A stretch of DNA of 64,000 bases. Source: Galerina marginata (Eukaryota > Basidiomycota > Agaricomycetes > Agaricales > Galerinaceae). Of this stretch, positions 11,568 through 22,159 are shown in pieces. The stretch's first letter is position 1. Each line of letters starts with the position of its first letter. The translations under genes and the position numbers were made by a program. A model generated the notes under the pieces. It saw nothing but the letters and a program-made list of their open reading frames with translations. It was not told the origin of the DNA and made no database searches. The stretch lies in contig JAECYW010000011.1 of NCBI GenBank assembly GCA_023014335.1, forward strand, positions 310,001 through 374,000, read 5' to 3'.

Positions 11568-12938
11568 ATGGCCCAATCTACAACCCATCTGCTTTCGAAG
11601 AAGTCTCGTAGTCTGCAACGCGACACGTTCTTTTTCCGGCCTCGGACCAACGAAAGGCTTCTTGGCGGTTAGCTGGTGTTGTTTCAGCTGCAGAGCACAA
11701 TCTGACGGTTTCATTAGGACTCAACCAACAGATCACTCCTGTAACCAGTCAGAAATTACACCGCTGGGTCCGTCTCTTAGGCGAAAGCGATTTGTTTGAA
11801 CTTCAGCCCGTAACTGTGAAGCAGTCCGAGGCAGTACTTTTTTACTTAAAAGAGCCCCGAGCCACGGTTTTGAACATCCCAGCGGATTCAACTGATCCTT
11901 TGCCTTCCGGTGACTATGTTTGGATGGAAAACGGTATGCTACTGATTATCTAGTCAAATATGTCGCTGATATCCGGAACTGTGGGATATATCATCAGAGA
12001 CGTCAGATTCCCTGCTTCCGCCATTCCTAGAATCTTTGGAGGAGGAGTCGACTTTCGCTCAGTTGAAATCAGCTGCGAAGCAATCTGGGATCTATGGATA
12101 CCCAGCAGTTGTTCTTCATTGGGTACGCTTTGGAAGATTGCTAGGCTCGAATTTGAATTTGGGTTAAAGTGTTTATGGACTTTAGTATAATATTCCGAGT
12201 TCGTTGGTGGAGTCGGTGACCGCACGGGATCGCGGATATTGCATTATAACGGGGTTTAACTCTAATGAGGTAAAACTGGAAGTTTCATGGATATTTCCTC
12301 CGGCGTGGGCAGAGCGTGTACGTGCATGAAATCACTTTATAGGCGGATGAAATCTTGATGGAACTTATTTTTTCCCCTTAGTTGAAAGGTACAGAATATT
12401 GCGATAAGCATTCAGCTATAAGCAATTCTTCCAACGCAATGCTGATGCGGAAGGATCTCGTCGATGCTTTTCACGATAATGCATTTGGAATTGACGTGGA
12501 TGTGGGTTTTAAATTTTCCTATCACTGTCATATACCTACTAATTCGTTGCTTTCTAGGACGATTATCGTATTGTCACGTTCCGGGATTTTGGGCCGGCTC
12601 GAGGCTTATTGACCTCCCCGAATTCAAATTTGAATATGCAGGCTTATTTTCGCCGTCCTGGCAAAGGGTCATCTATGCAATTCGCCGGGCCTGATGATCT
12701 CTTCCTGCGGGAACACTTCAAACACTGTCTTCGGTTCCATATGCTGGAGGGTGATATCCATTCTGACTACCCCGTGCCGGTTGTTGAGGAGGCTCTGAAA
12801 GAGTTCAAGGCCCTGCCTCCTGATGACCCGCGCTGGCATTCCGAGTTGGGTAAAGAGATTTTTGCAGCTCATCAGGAGTATTTAAAGAATAGGGAGGAGG
12901 CCGAGCCTACTTCTAAGGACGAAGAGGATGAGAAATAA
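11568..12938 (+). CDS. HNH_2-like protein, array copy 5 (6 exons, 354 aa)
   Basis: Exons 11568-11667, 11718-11933, 12007-12122, 12186-12317, 12382-12501, 12558-12938; GT-AG borders, all phases agree, 354 residues. The N-terminus is three codons shorter than in its neighbours and starts MAQSTTHLLSKKS. The core reads YCIITGFNSN, then LEVSWIFPPAW (Trp instead of the expected His), then NAMLMRKDLVDAFHDNAFG. The C-terminal block FLREHFKHCLRFHMLEGDI is kept. Its start lies 2271 bp after that of the previous copy, so gene plus spacer form the tandem unit. No targeting signal is seen. Biochemical role unknown. Confidence 0.87.
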
Positions 12939-13504
12939 ACTTGTGGTATTTGGGTATAGTGCTCATTTTGTTTTTTTTCTCGCTCTTTTTGGTCACTGCG
13001 GTAGTCTCACATAGCGATGAAGATGGGTTGCTTCAGGTTTTTCTCTGGTGACCTGATCAGATTGGGATAAATCTCTATGCTTCGCTCACTACAATGTAAT
13101 AAACAATATACTCAAGTGGATTGGACTCGGAGGAATGATGCTATGGCTAAGATCAGTAAAGTTGCGGTGGGACCATGTTGATGCAGCTGACTTGTCAATT
13201 GCAACAAACACAGAAAGGAAGACAAGCGGCGCGAAGGAGTGTACTATCTCTCTGGCTGAAATGACAACTTAAGGTAAGCGGTGGCTTTGTTCTTTGGAAT
13301 TGAGTTGGTGTTGCATGTCAGTTGGAATCGTAACCTTGACTTGCCGAGTCCCTTTGGTGAATTTCGGTGTTAGAAACTTGACGTCGGTTACGCCAGGCGC
13401 CAGCTCCAAACTATGTATTTTCGAGAGTACGGAAGTCCCCAAAATACGTAGTAAATACAGATATTGGGAATCAGTGAGTGAGCAGTCGAAATTCTAGTCC
13501 AGTT
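12939..13504. other. Spacer without a recognised gene
   Basis: The 3' flank begins with a T-rich stretch and ttggtcactgcggtagtctcacata, as in the other copies (probable 3' UTR). The 67-residue frame at 13294 has no resemblance I can name. Confidence 0.45.
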
Positions 13505-13980
13505 TCCTCCGTTCTGGTGATTAATGAGGAAATCGCCATGAAATGATGGGATTTTCCTTCCCCAGAACGTCTAGTGCACTAGAACTGTAACACCCTCAAT
13601 GGACCAAAGGCCACATCCCGCGGTTCAAATAACGACACATGGTCAGTACGTTGCGGGCGACTTCCTGTTTGAATTTAGTTTATTCCGCTCTTTTTACCTA
13701 CTGGAGTCGGCCATCTTTTATTCTTCGACTCCAAGCCTGCTGCATCCTCTCATCCCAATCAACGGATTACACGGTCATATATAAACCTTCAGCGTGCTTT
13801 CCTCCAAGGCCTTAAAACTTTCTAGCTGCAATTCAACACAAGTCTGACTTTCGAGCGCGATTGTCTTCGGAAGGCGTGCTACGGTTCAAAATTAATGAAC
13901 CAGCCGTTCTGGTCAAAAAATCACCTCTCTCATGATGGAATTTCCGTATATATTTACCAGAATGGACTGAACGAGACTGC
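13505..13980 (+). repeat. Spacer repeat of the HNH array, second copy
   Basis: This is the counterpart of 10770-11240, in the same orientation and at a similar distance after the stop codon of the upstream HNH_2-like gene. The shared core is at about 13560-13720, with a further shared stretch (gatggaatttccgtatata) at about 13934. It supports duplication of gene plus spacer as one block. Confidence 0.6.
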
Positions 13981-14269
13981 TTTAATTCCATTCTTATCTA
14001 CTTACTCGACATTTATTATTCTTTGAATGCCGTTTTGGAGTCTACGATTCTGGCGGCGGGCACCGCAAACTGCAGAAGGATAGAGTAGCTTCCGGGAATG
14101 CACGAGTGAACAGTGTAAGAAATATGGTATGAATAACATGCCAAGCGTTCGTAGGTTGACTTTCAATAGGCGCTTAGAGTTTATTTCCTCCAGACGTTTT
14201 GCTTCACCAATATAGGTTACTAATAAGATCACGTCACTGGTATTCTGTTATCGATTTAGCACTTAAATT

Positions 14270-14995
14270 TTATGAGGCATGCTGAAACCCTTTCGGGATT
14301 ATAAAGCGTTCGAAAAATGTCAGTGCCATTCTTTTGCTCGAAATCAGTGTGATGATAAGTTCACTCAGGCTTAGCTGGATCTGCAGCAACGACCTCGAGT
14401 CTTTTTCCTTCGAGATTTCGAAACGTTTTGTGAACACAAATAAAGTAGCTGGTAAGTCGATTAAGAATATTAGTCCACAGGGTGGAGTAAGCGCCGGGAT
14501 TTTGACGCCCGCGCCCGCATGATTGCTCGAGTACTCCCAACACGCACGGGATCTGATACCTCGAGATAGAACGTAAACCCTCTCCCATCTACGCCCCACT
14601 GAAAATGACCACCGTCATTTTCATTGCGTATGCGAAGCCAAAGCCGAAATTGACGGCAAGAACAGAACTAACTTGACACAGACGACTGTCTTCGTGTAGC
14701 CAACTCGTGGAGTAAGGTTTTCTGAAGCTGACACTGTGTGGATTGGAAGCTGGGCCGCGTCTGGCTGCGTACTGCGTGAAGGTTACCTGCCATGCCTCGT
14801 TTCCCGTATTCTACGGATAACCGTCGTCATTTCCTGGACTGGATCGTACATTATGATTCTGTTGCCATCAGGAGTCGAGCCAAATTCGGGCTTTTGAATG
14901 AGCGTATAGGGCCGGAACTCTGACTTGGTTCCTGTCTGCGTGGTGGCGATTTCATATACGCAGTGGTGTGGGAGTCGGAGAATGGTTAATTTCAT
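14270..14995 (-). pseudogene. Unknown multi-exon gene, probably damaged
   Basis: The ATG at 14995 opens MKLTILRLPHHCVYEIATTQ and continues through EFRPYTLIQKP to a GTAACC donor after 14787. Downstream on the same strand are SVSFRKPYSTSWLHEDSR, RLWLRIRNENDGGHFQW and GVKIPALTPPCGLI, but in frames I could not join into one model. The start faintly resembles small agaric proteins with a beta-rich DUF6593-like fold (VYEI.T......TLIQK). I would not rely on that. A truncated second copy of its 3' part lies at 11290-11480 with a 4-nt length difference, so at least one copy is broken. Confidence 0.4.
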
Positions 14996-15189
14996 TATTG
15001 TCAACGATTTTTCACTACAGGCCGCCTCTACGCAGGCTGCAGGGACTTACTTATGGAATCAACAGGAATGACACCATTAAGACAGAGCTATGGTCCTATT
15101 CTACGCGAACATCGGAGTGCAGACACAGTGGAAATGAAAGTTGGCGCTAAAGCCAAGAAAAGGGAGGGGTCGATCGCTGAGCGACGATT

Positions 15190-15351
15190 GGTGGGCCTGA
15201 GATTAGATTAGCTTTTTGCCACCGAAAGCTAACAAGGCCAAATACCCGGAAATCCAATCAACAGGGAAATGAACCGACGTTGTTCCCGATTCGTACCTTC
15301 CTCTTCTCCCCCACGTCGTGGGTGGCATATCTGATCTGCATAAATAGCGCA
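15190..15351 (+). promoter_or_regulatory. Promoter block of F-box gene A
   Basis: It contains, in order: GGTGGGCCTGAGATTAGATT (15190-15209), the sequence aaggccaaatacccggaaat, ggcatatctgatct and the TATA-like gcataaatagcgc (15339-15351), about 30 bp before the ATG at 15377. The same elements recur in the same order, in gene orientation, before the other F-box A family members (33.7, 46.4 and 57.1 kb). The first motif also precedes the second-family gene at 50.7 kb. Confidence 0.65.
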
Positions 15352-15376
15352 GGCATACCGTCGAGAACTTGCCCAA

Positions 15377-17550
15377 ATGCACACCAACCTCACCACCAAC
15401 ACCAACGCCAACGGTGATACCATGGAGTTCGACGAGATCCCAGACGACGTCTGGATCTCCATCTTCGAACACGTCTCCTCGCCCGCACAGCTCGCAGCGC
15501 TCATGCTCACCTGCCGACGCTTCCGCGCTCTCGCGTCGCGCCCGCTACTGCGCGACATCCGATGGACGCAGTCCCACGCGACGCAGCGCAACCTCGCGGC
15601 CTGGAACGGCGTCTATCAGGGCATGGAGGCGCTCCCGAGGAAGCTGGCTTTGGGGGTGCCGTTTGATCTTGGGTTGGTGGAAGAGATGGGAGATCGTGTG
15701 AGTCGTTTTCCGGGCGGGTTTTCGAGGAGTGTCAGGCTGATTTTGATTTGGTGGTTCGACAGGATTCCCCTGCGTTGAGGTTATACGATATGGTCCACTC
15801 GCATATACCCTCCTTCACCGGCCTCGTCGAGCTCGTGTTGGACGGAACGACGATCTCGCCGTACACCTACACCGTCCTCGGTGCCTTACCGTCCCTACGC
15901 ACGCTCGACGTGCTTAACTGCATCTTCTCCCGCCTCCAAGCCCCCGGCTCCATCCTCAACCCCCCGACCCTCACCTATCTGCACCACCACCACTACTACC
16001 ACCAACAGCACCAAACGTTCCCGCCATTCCCCTTCTCCACTCTCCCCATCACCCGCCTATCCCTGCACAACCCCAAGCCACCCGCCTTTGCCGCAGACGA
16101 TTACACCCCGCACCACCCGATCCACCTCATAACAGCCTCCACCCTCACCTCTCTCTCCATATCATGGACCGCCTCCCTCGCCTCCCTCTACGCGCGCGGA
16201 GGACACTGGCCCCTCCCTGCGCTGAGAGAGCTGGACGTGATCATGCCCACGCTCACTAGGGATTTGGTAGACTCGCTCGTGAACTTCGTGCACGCCTGTC
16301 CTGTTGGGCTGAGGATAAGTCTGTGCATCCAGCATCATACGCTTTCGGACCAGCAGATCTCGTCAATGCATATTCCGCTAGCGGGGGTGTGGAGGTACGA
16401 AGGGCCGTTGCAGCTGCAGGTCGCGTCGTTCTGCTCCCCTGCCTCTGCCTCTTCCTCTGCTCCTGCGCCTGCGTCGGCCCAGTCCACTTCCCCGTTGACG
16501 ACGGTGATAATGACCGAACCCCTAGCCCTCACCGCGCTCCTCGGCGCACTCGAGAAGCTCCCCCGCTCGCTCCAAACTCTCGACGTGCAACTGACCAAAT
16601 GGGACATCGAGCTGCTCTTCGCGATCCGCCAGCTGTTCCCTGGGATTCGGGAGCTGGTGGTGAGGTATGGGAGGGGGGTGTTGCCTGTTGTAAGTCCTTC
16701 TCTCCTGTCCATTTTTTCCTCAGTGCGAAGGTAATGACGCGCATATACGGCATTATAATTATAGGACTTCTTCGTAACCCTAGGCTCCAACATCCTATAC
16801 GACCTTCCGGACCTACACACGCTCAAGCTTATCACTAACGACGCGGCTCCGTGCGGCGGTGCGGGGGACCGGCCCCGCCCCCACTCGTATGCCTCTGCCT
16901 CTGCCCATGCCTATGCCTATGTTCAAGCGAATGTGAATGCTGGTGCCAATGGGAATGGGAATGGGTATTATAACAACGGCGCTAACATCAACGCCACTGC
17001 TCATGCTCATGCTCATGCTCATCCCGGTGCCTATGTCGTCCACCCGCCGCAGCAGCAGTTTGTCCCACTCCTCGTCCCCACGCACGTGCACCCCGCCTTA
17101 CCCTTACCCTTGACGTCGGGCTCTTTGGCGCCTTCCTCTGCCTCTTCAGACGCGGACTCGGACCACGAAGATGCAAACTCGGACGACGAGAACCGGGACG
17201 GGCACGGAGACGAGGACGCAGACTTCCCGATGTCCCTCTCATTCTCCCCCTCCCCCTCGTCGCCCTTGTCCATCCTCTCCTCGTCCTCGCACCCTTCCTC
17301 TTCCTCCTCCTCCACCACCTCCTCAACCCTAACCCAGCAGAACGGCTACGTGCACGGGCAGGAAACAAAGACAAAGCCACACCTAGAACACAACGACTTG
17401 AAAGACTACCTCATCGGATGGAACCGGTATTGTCGTAGCCTGAGACGAGTCCAGCTGGATAGGGAGGTTGGGTGGGGGAGGAGGTGGGAGGGGGATGGGT
17501 GGGCTTCTGTTGTTGGTGGTGGGGGTGGGGGTGGGGATGGGGATGAGTAG
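15377..17550 (+). CDS. F-box protein A (3 exons, 677 aa)
   Basis: Exons 15377-15697, 15763-16689, 16765-17550; GT-AG, in frame, 677 residues. Residues 16-60 form an F-box (MEFDEIPDDVWISIFEHV, then LMLTCRRFRALASRPLLRDI). F-box proteins usually dock onto Skp1 and bring targets to an SCF ubiquitin ligase. Exon 2 encodes leucine-rich, repeat-like segments (GLVELVLDGTTISPYTYTVL, LPSLRTLDVLNC), a likely target-binding region. Exon 3 starts DFFVTLGSNILYDLPDLHTL, passes through a low-complexity linker with Asn/Gly and His/Ala repeats, an acidic Ser-rich stretch, and ends in the conserved LKDYLIGWNRYCRSLRRVQL block. The gene is G/C-rich at third positions compared with the HNH genes. It is the longest intact copy of its family here. 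Confidence 0.9.
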
Positions 17551-20500
17551 ATAGGAGGAGAGGTGGGAGGTGGGCGAGTGGAAGAGGAAGAGGAATTGGT
17601 ACGATTTGGTTGTTGGGATTGATGACAGGAGCTGACTCGTTTTTTTTTTGGTACAGAGTTTGCAGGCGTCTTTCTTTCTTATTCGCTCCTCGCGATTCGT
17701 TTGGACCGCAGTCTAGCCTGGTATTCAAGCTTCGAGATTCAGGCTTCGCGTTTTGGACCCCCTTTCGTCTTTCTCGGGTTCTTATCGTATGAGCCAGTGC
17801 CGCTTTGCTGAAGCACAATTTCGCTGCGTTTTATTGCGTTCAAAGCGGTATCTTCACCTTTTTTCTTTTCGTGTCTATGTATAACGCATACCTTTCCTTG
17901 TTGGTCGTTCATTCTTTCCCCGCCGTACCGAGTCGTTTGGCCCTCGAAGCCCGAGTCTCGCTGTTGCCTCTTTGATGGTTGTTGTTTGCCGTTCTTCTCT
18001 TTCCACTTTTTTCTCTTTTTTCTCTCTTTTGCGTTACAGCGTTTCGATGTTCTCCAGTAAATCAAGTCAACACAGATCAATCCATTTTTTTGAATTCTTT
18101 GTGACCGTTCTTGTTCTCGTCCTTATTTAAATTCGACTGACTCGACACACCAACTCCGGACCCAAGACTTTGCACCGACGCCTACCTGCTCTTTTCACTC
18201 TTTGCTAGGCCTCGCTCGACTGACGATGTACGTTTTCTTGCCCGCTTCCTCGACCCAGGTGCTGACGACACGCATACAAGGCGTTGAGGTTCTGATTTAT
18301 GTTCCTCACTCGAACACGTACATCTTGCCTACTCTAGATTTACAACGGATGGCTGCTGATCAACATCAACGACGGCGTCGTCTCTGGGCGCACCGGTATC
18401 TCCAGTTGGGGAAGAAGGATAGAGAATGGTAAGCCTGTCCCTTTTTTCGGTTTTTATGCATGCCTGACTGATGTTTAGCGTTCGCATTAGTTCACAGATG
18501 GCTTCCTCTCATTCGATATCCGCTCGTCGTTTGTGTTCTTGGCCCAGTCCAGTATTGAAGCTTGAAGCTTCAGGCTCAGCTTCGAGTTTTAAATCTCCTG
18601 TTCGTCTTTCTCCAGTTCACTTTAACAATTTGCTGGTGGGCCACCGTAGGCTTTCTGCACCCAGGGGATGCGGCGATATCTCGAATCTTTTTTTATCTGT
18701 TCTATAATGCATCTCTCCACTCCTTGTTCATCATGATTCATTTCTATCACACAGAGTCGTTAACACCAATCTGAGCGCTGTTCTCCTGAATGATGATGTT
18801 TAACTCCAATGCTCGTTTTTCCCGCTCTTCCTGGTCCCGGATCTTAACTTATCTCGTTTTTTTCCCTAGCGTTCGAGTGTTGGTCGTCATCGAATTTGGT
18901 TAGTTTCAACGTCTTCTAAAATTAGCAAATTTAACCAAATTAATTCAATCCAGCTTCTGGCATCGTTGAATTCTTTGCAGCCTATTTCACGCCCATTCCC
19001 GTTCACGTCCTCGGAGACAAAATCTCCTGTTTGTCTTTCTCCAGTTCAGTTTAACAATTTGCTGGTGGGCCGCCTTACGCTTTATGCGCCCAGGGGCGAT
19101 GCGACGATATGTCGAATCCTTTCTTATCTGTTTTATAATACATTTCTCCATTCCTTGTTCATCATGATTCATTTTCATCACACCGAGTTGTTAACACCAA
19201 TGTTGGCGCTGTTCCCGTTCGCCTCTGGTGTTCTCAAGGCCGAAATTTATCTCCAATGCCCGTTTTTCCCGCTCTTCCCGGATCTTAACTTGTCTCTTTT
19301 TTCCCCTAGCGTTCGAGTGTTGTTCGTCATCGAATTTTTTAGTTTCGACGTCTTCTAAAATTAGTAAAATAACCAAATTAATTCAATCCAGGTTTTTGGC
19401 GTCGTCCAATTCTTGTAGCCCATTCCCATTCTCGTCCTCGAAGACAGCTGGCCTGACATGCCAAGTCCGGACCCAAGAACTGAAGTTTGTACTGCTTCCT
19501 TTGAACCCTCCTATGCCTCCTTCCTAGGTCTCGGGCGAACGGCGAACGGACATTTCCCCGTCCGACGTCGTACGCCTTCTTTGAATTTTCTGCTTCTTTC
19601 TTCCATTCTTTTCCCTATAGCTAGTGCTGATGACAGACGGCATTATCGTTATGTGAAAGACTTTGAGCCTCGGAACACTAGCCTTGGAGCCCCACATCCT
19701 GTACCGGAGGGTGTACGACCCGCCGCACCTCCTCCTCCTCTACTCGACACACTTGGGCTGGTTGCTTATTGGTATCAACATTGACGACGGGACTGCGTCG
19801 TCTCTCTGCAGCCCCAAGTTACTTATTTATGTACTTGAGGGAACGCGATTTGCGTGAACCCTTCTCGCTACGGGATGACACAGCAATTACAGCAACCATA
19901 ACGCCAAGCAAGGCCTGTACTTCAACGCCGTGTTCGTCTTCCACCCTGACCGGCAGCTGGAATCGGTATGTCGCTCGTTTTGTTCCCCGTTCCGTCCGTC
20001 CATATACTTATACTCTGGAGGTTAGGCTGATTGGCAGTTTTAAATTCTCTTGGTTGGTCGTCTTCATTACTCAGTCATCCCGTTTGTCCGTCCTCTTTCG
20101 ATTTGCTGGCCAAATCCCTTGTTCTCGATTTTGGATCCACTGATGACGTTGGGTTGTTTTTTCCTTTCTGTAAGAATCAAGTTTACGTCCTTCTTCCTCG
20201 TTTTGGGTTCATTTCTTGGTACTGTCCCTCTTACCTATTTTCACCATAAAGTGAGTTCACGATTACCTTACCCTTTTTTCAACGATTTTTCTCTGAATAT
20301 TTCGAGTACTTGGCTAGTTGTTGCTATCAATACCTCTTTGCGTCCCGTCTTTTTTTATTTTTACCGTGAACTTTGGATGATCAAGTCAAACTAATTGATC
20401 TTTCTAGTAACTTGTTCTTTGCGATTCGTTCTCGCCTCTCATACTTGGAAGCTGGCTCATAGTCATACATACGCACCATTGCGTCCCTTGAGCGTAAAGG

Positions 20501-20744
20501 CTCACTTTCTGCAAATTCGGACACGGGAAGTTATTAATAGACAAAGGTTTATCCGTGCCGTTCTCCCACCGCCTATTATACCCCCCGGGTCTGTCGGACA
20601 TCATAATGATTGATGACTTGGCGTCGGATGATGTACCTTGATGCGAAACCACCAAGTTACGATCGACATAAAATCTCGCATGGATGGGGAACAACCCATT
20701 TCGTTTCGTCCACCCACCCCGCCCCCCGTTGTTCCCTGTTCCCT
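17551..20744 (+). repeat. F-box A 3' tail and following spacer
   Basis: Downstream of the stop is a pyrimidine-rich tail. Its parts (tttgcaggcgtctttctttc, tcgcgattcgtttgga, tttctcgggttcttatc) recur downstream of the other F-box A family genes at 54.7, 44.2, 35.5 and 31.5 kb, in gene orientation. It also holds recurring gene-like fragments near 18.2-18.4 and 19.6-19.9 kb (gctgatgac..., tatcaacattgacgacggga) whose frames are broken. It could be a long spliced 3' UTR or an old fused gene. I see no intact coding sequence. From 20400 to 20744 nothing is recognised. Confidence 0.55.
18591..19420 (+). repeat. Direct tandem repeat, 429-bp period
   Basis: 18591-18985 and 19020-19420 are direct copies with scattered differences and small gaps. 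Each starts aaatctcctgttcgtctttc / aaatctcctgtttgtctttc and runs through tttaacaatttgctggtggg, cttgttcatcatgattcatt, the gcgttcgagtgttg stretch and ccaaattaattcaatccag. The translated frames differ, and neither copy is open throughout, so this is repetition of the non-coding tail. Confidence 0.75.
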
Positions 20745-21690
20745 ATGCGCACCCCTCAGCGTCTCTGGTATGCTCTCCCAACACAAGCTTGAGATAATGA
20801 CGATTTACCCACTATAGCGTGGCGATATTGCTACTTCTCTTGAAGTATCATGAAGTCCTCGCATTCACAGTCTCCGTGGCAAGCAATACAGCCTCCGTTG
20901 GCGAAACATTTTCGCTTGCGTGGACCGCTATAGCCAACGATCCCCAAGACGCTGATGTATGCCTGAGCACCAACACTCAATTCCTCCGCATTGGGACCAT
21001 ACACCGCGCCAATACTTTTGCAGGGAAGGTGGACGTCACTGTTGGTAGTAATATATCTCCAGGGTACGCACCACACCTCATTCGCATCCTATATTCATAC
21101 TGAAGCAATTTCAGGACATATTTACTGGGTATCAGGGTCACTGGTTGCGCGTAAGCAATTGAGAACTCTACCTCCCCATATTAGTTATTGAAACATCCTG
21201 CAGATTCTTGATCGGTCGAGATCCCGACCCTAATTTTGTCGTTACTGCACAGTGAGCGTTGTACCGAGTACCGCGTCCGGCGTTGTTTTCTAATTAGGAT
21301 TAAAGTGTGACCCCCACATCTACAGCGGCACAAACAAGTCGGAGCACCTCGTCGTCGACCCCACCACACACTTCTTCCAAGACATCCACCACCCACGCTA
21401 CTTCGACTACTCCTAGTAGTTCCGCTACTACTTCCCAATCAAACTCTGCAACCCGATCGGATTTGACTCCTCAGACGATTATCAAGACCCTAAGTTCTAC
21501 TTCTTCCGGGTCTACTAGTCAAAGCCAGACCTCCAGCCAGACCTCCAGTGACGACAGCCCGACGCCAACTTCTGCAGACACTTCGCCCACTCCGAGCTCC
21601 GGAGCGTTAGGGAAAACTGGTGCCCTGGGTAAAGGGATGATGGTGCCTTTCGTTGGATCCATGTTCGGTGTTTTATTAGTCTTGCTTTAG
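20745..21690 (+). CDS. Secreted Ser/Thr-rich, probably GPI-anchored protein (5 exons, 240 aa)
   Basis: Exons 20745-20767, 20818-21062, 21115-21136, 21204-21251, 21306-21690 give 240 residues. Exon 1 supplies the ATG (MRTPQRL) and joins CVAILLLLLKYHEVLAFTV, a signal peptide ending near LA. The next about 80 residues (FTVSVASNTASVGETFSLAW...) look like the Ig-like Kre9/KNH-type N-terminal domain common in fungal cell-wall proteins. A long Ser/Thr linker follows. The C-terminus is a hydrophobic stretch (MMVPFVGSMFGVLLVLL) preceded by small residues, as expected of a GPI-attachment signal. The junction between exons 3 and 4 and the AAAG acceptor of exon 5 are the least certain parts. Likely role: cell-surface mannoprotein. 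Confidence 0.72.
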
Positions 21691-22159
21691 TTCCTCAGCT
21701 CAGGATCCTTTTGATTACGTCGAGTCGGGTCCTGGTGAGTCTCTAAACGCGTCATACACGCATTCCTTCTTTATTCCTACCCTCTTTTTTTCTGTCACGT
21801 TCGTTACATCTAACTGAATACACTCTTTTGTTCGAGTTCTGATACCTCATATCCACATTTTTCGCGCAGAGTGACATACTTGTCGAACCTGCGCGTAATG
21901 TATGTCGGGAGTGGATCCTTTCCAGAAAGCGCCGGAAAACGCTCCTGCTGTTCTTTAATGGCTCGTTGAGTACAAAGAAATGAAGCTTCCGTAGGATCCT
22001 TGACCAAGCCTTGGACTAGGGCGCGACTGGGCGTAACCGTTTAGTTAAAAAAATGAAAATACGATTTGTGGACAATAAAATAGTAGAATTTCAGCGACAA
22101 CTAAGTCACCGAATTAGTGGGATGAAATACCGAGCAATTGGATGCTCACGAAGTAACCA
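21691..22159. other. Spacer between convergent genes
   Basis: This holds the 3' ends of the GPI-type gene (plus) and the lectin gene (minus). The 65-residue minus frame at 21810-22007 has no supporting features. Confidence 0.5.

Noticed and set aside
17000..17035. CATGCT-type microsatellite as an independent repeat
   Set aside because: It is in frame within F-box exon 3 and encodes a His/Ala run, so it is part of the gene's variable linker.
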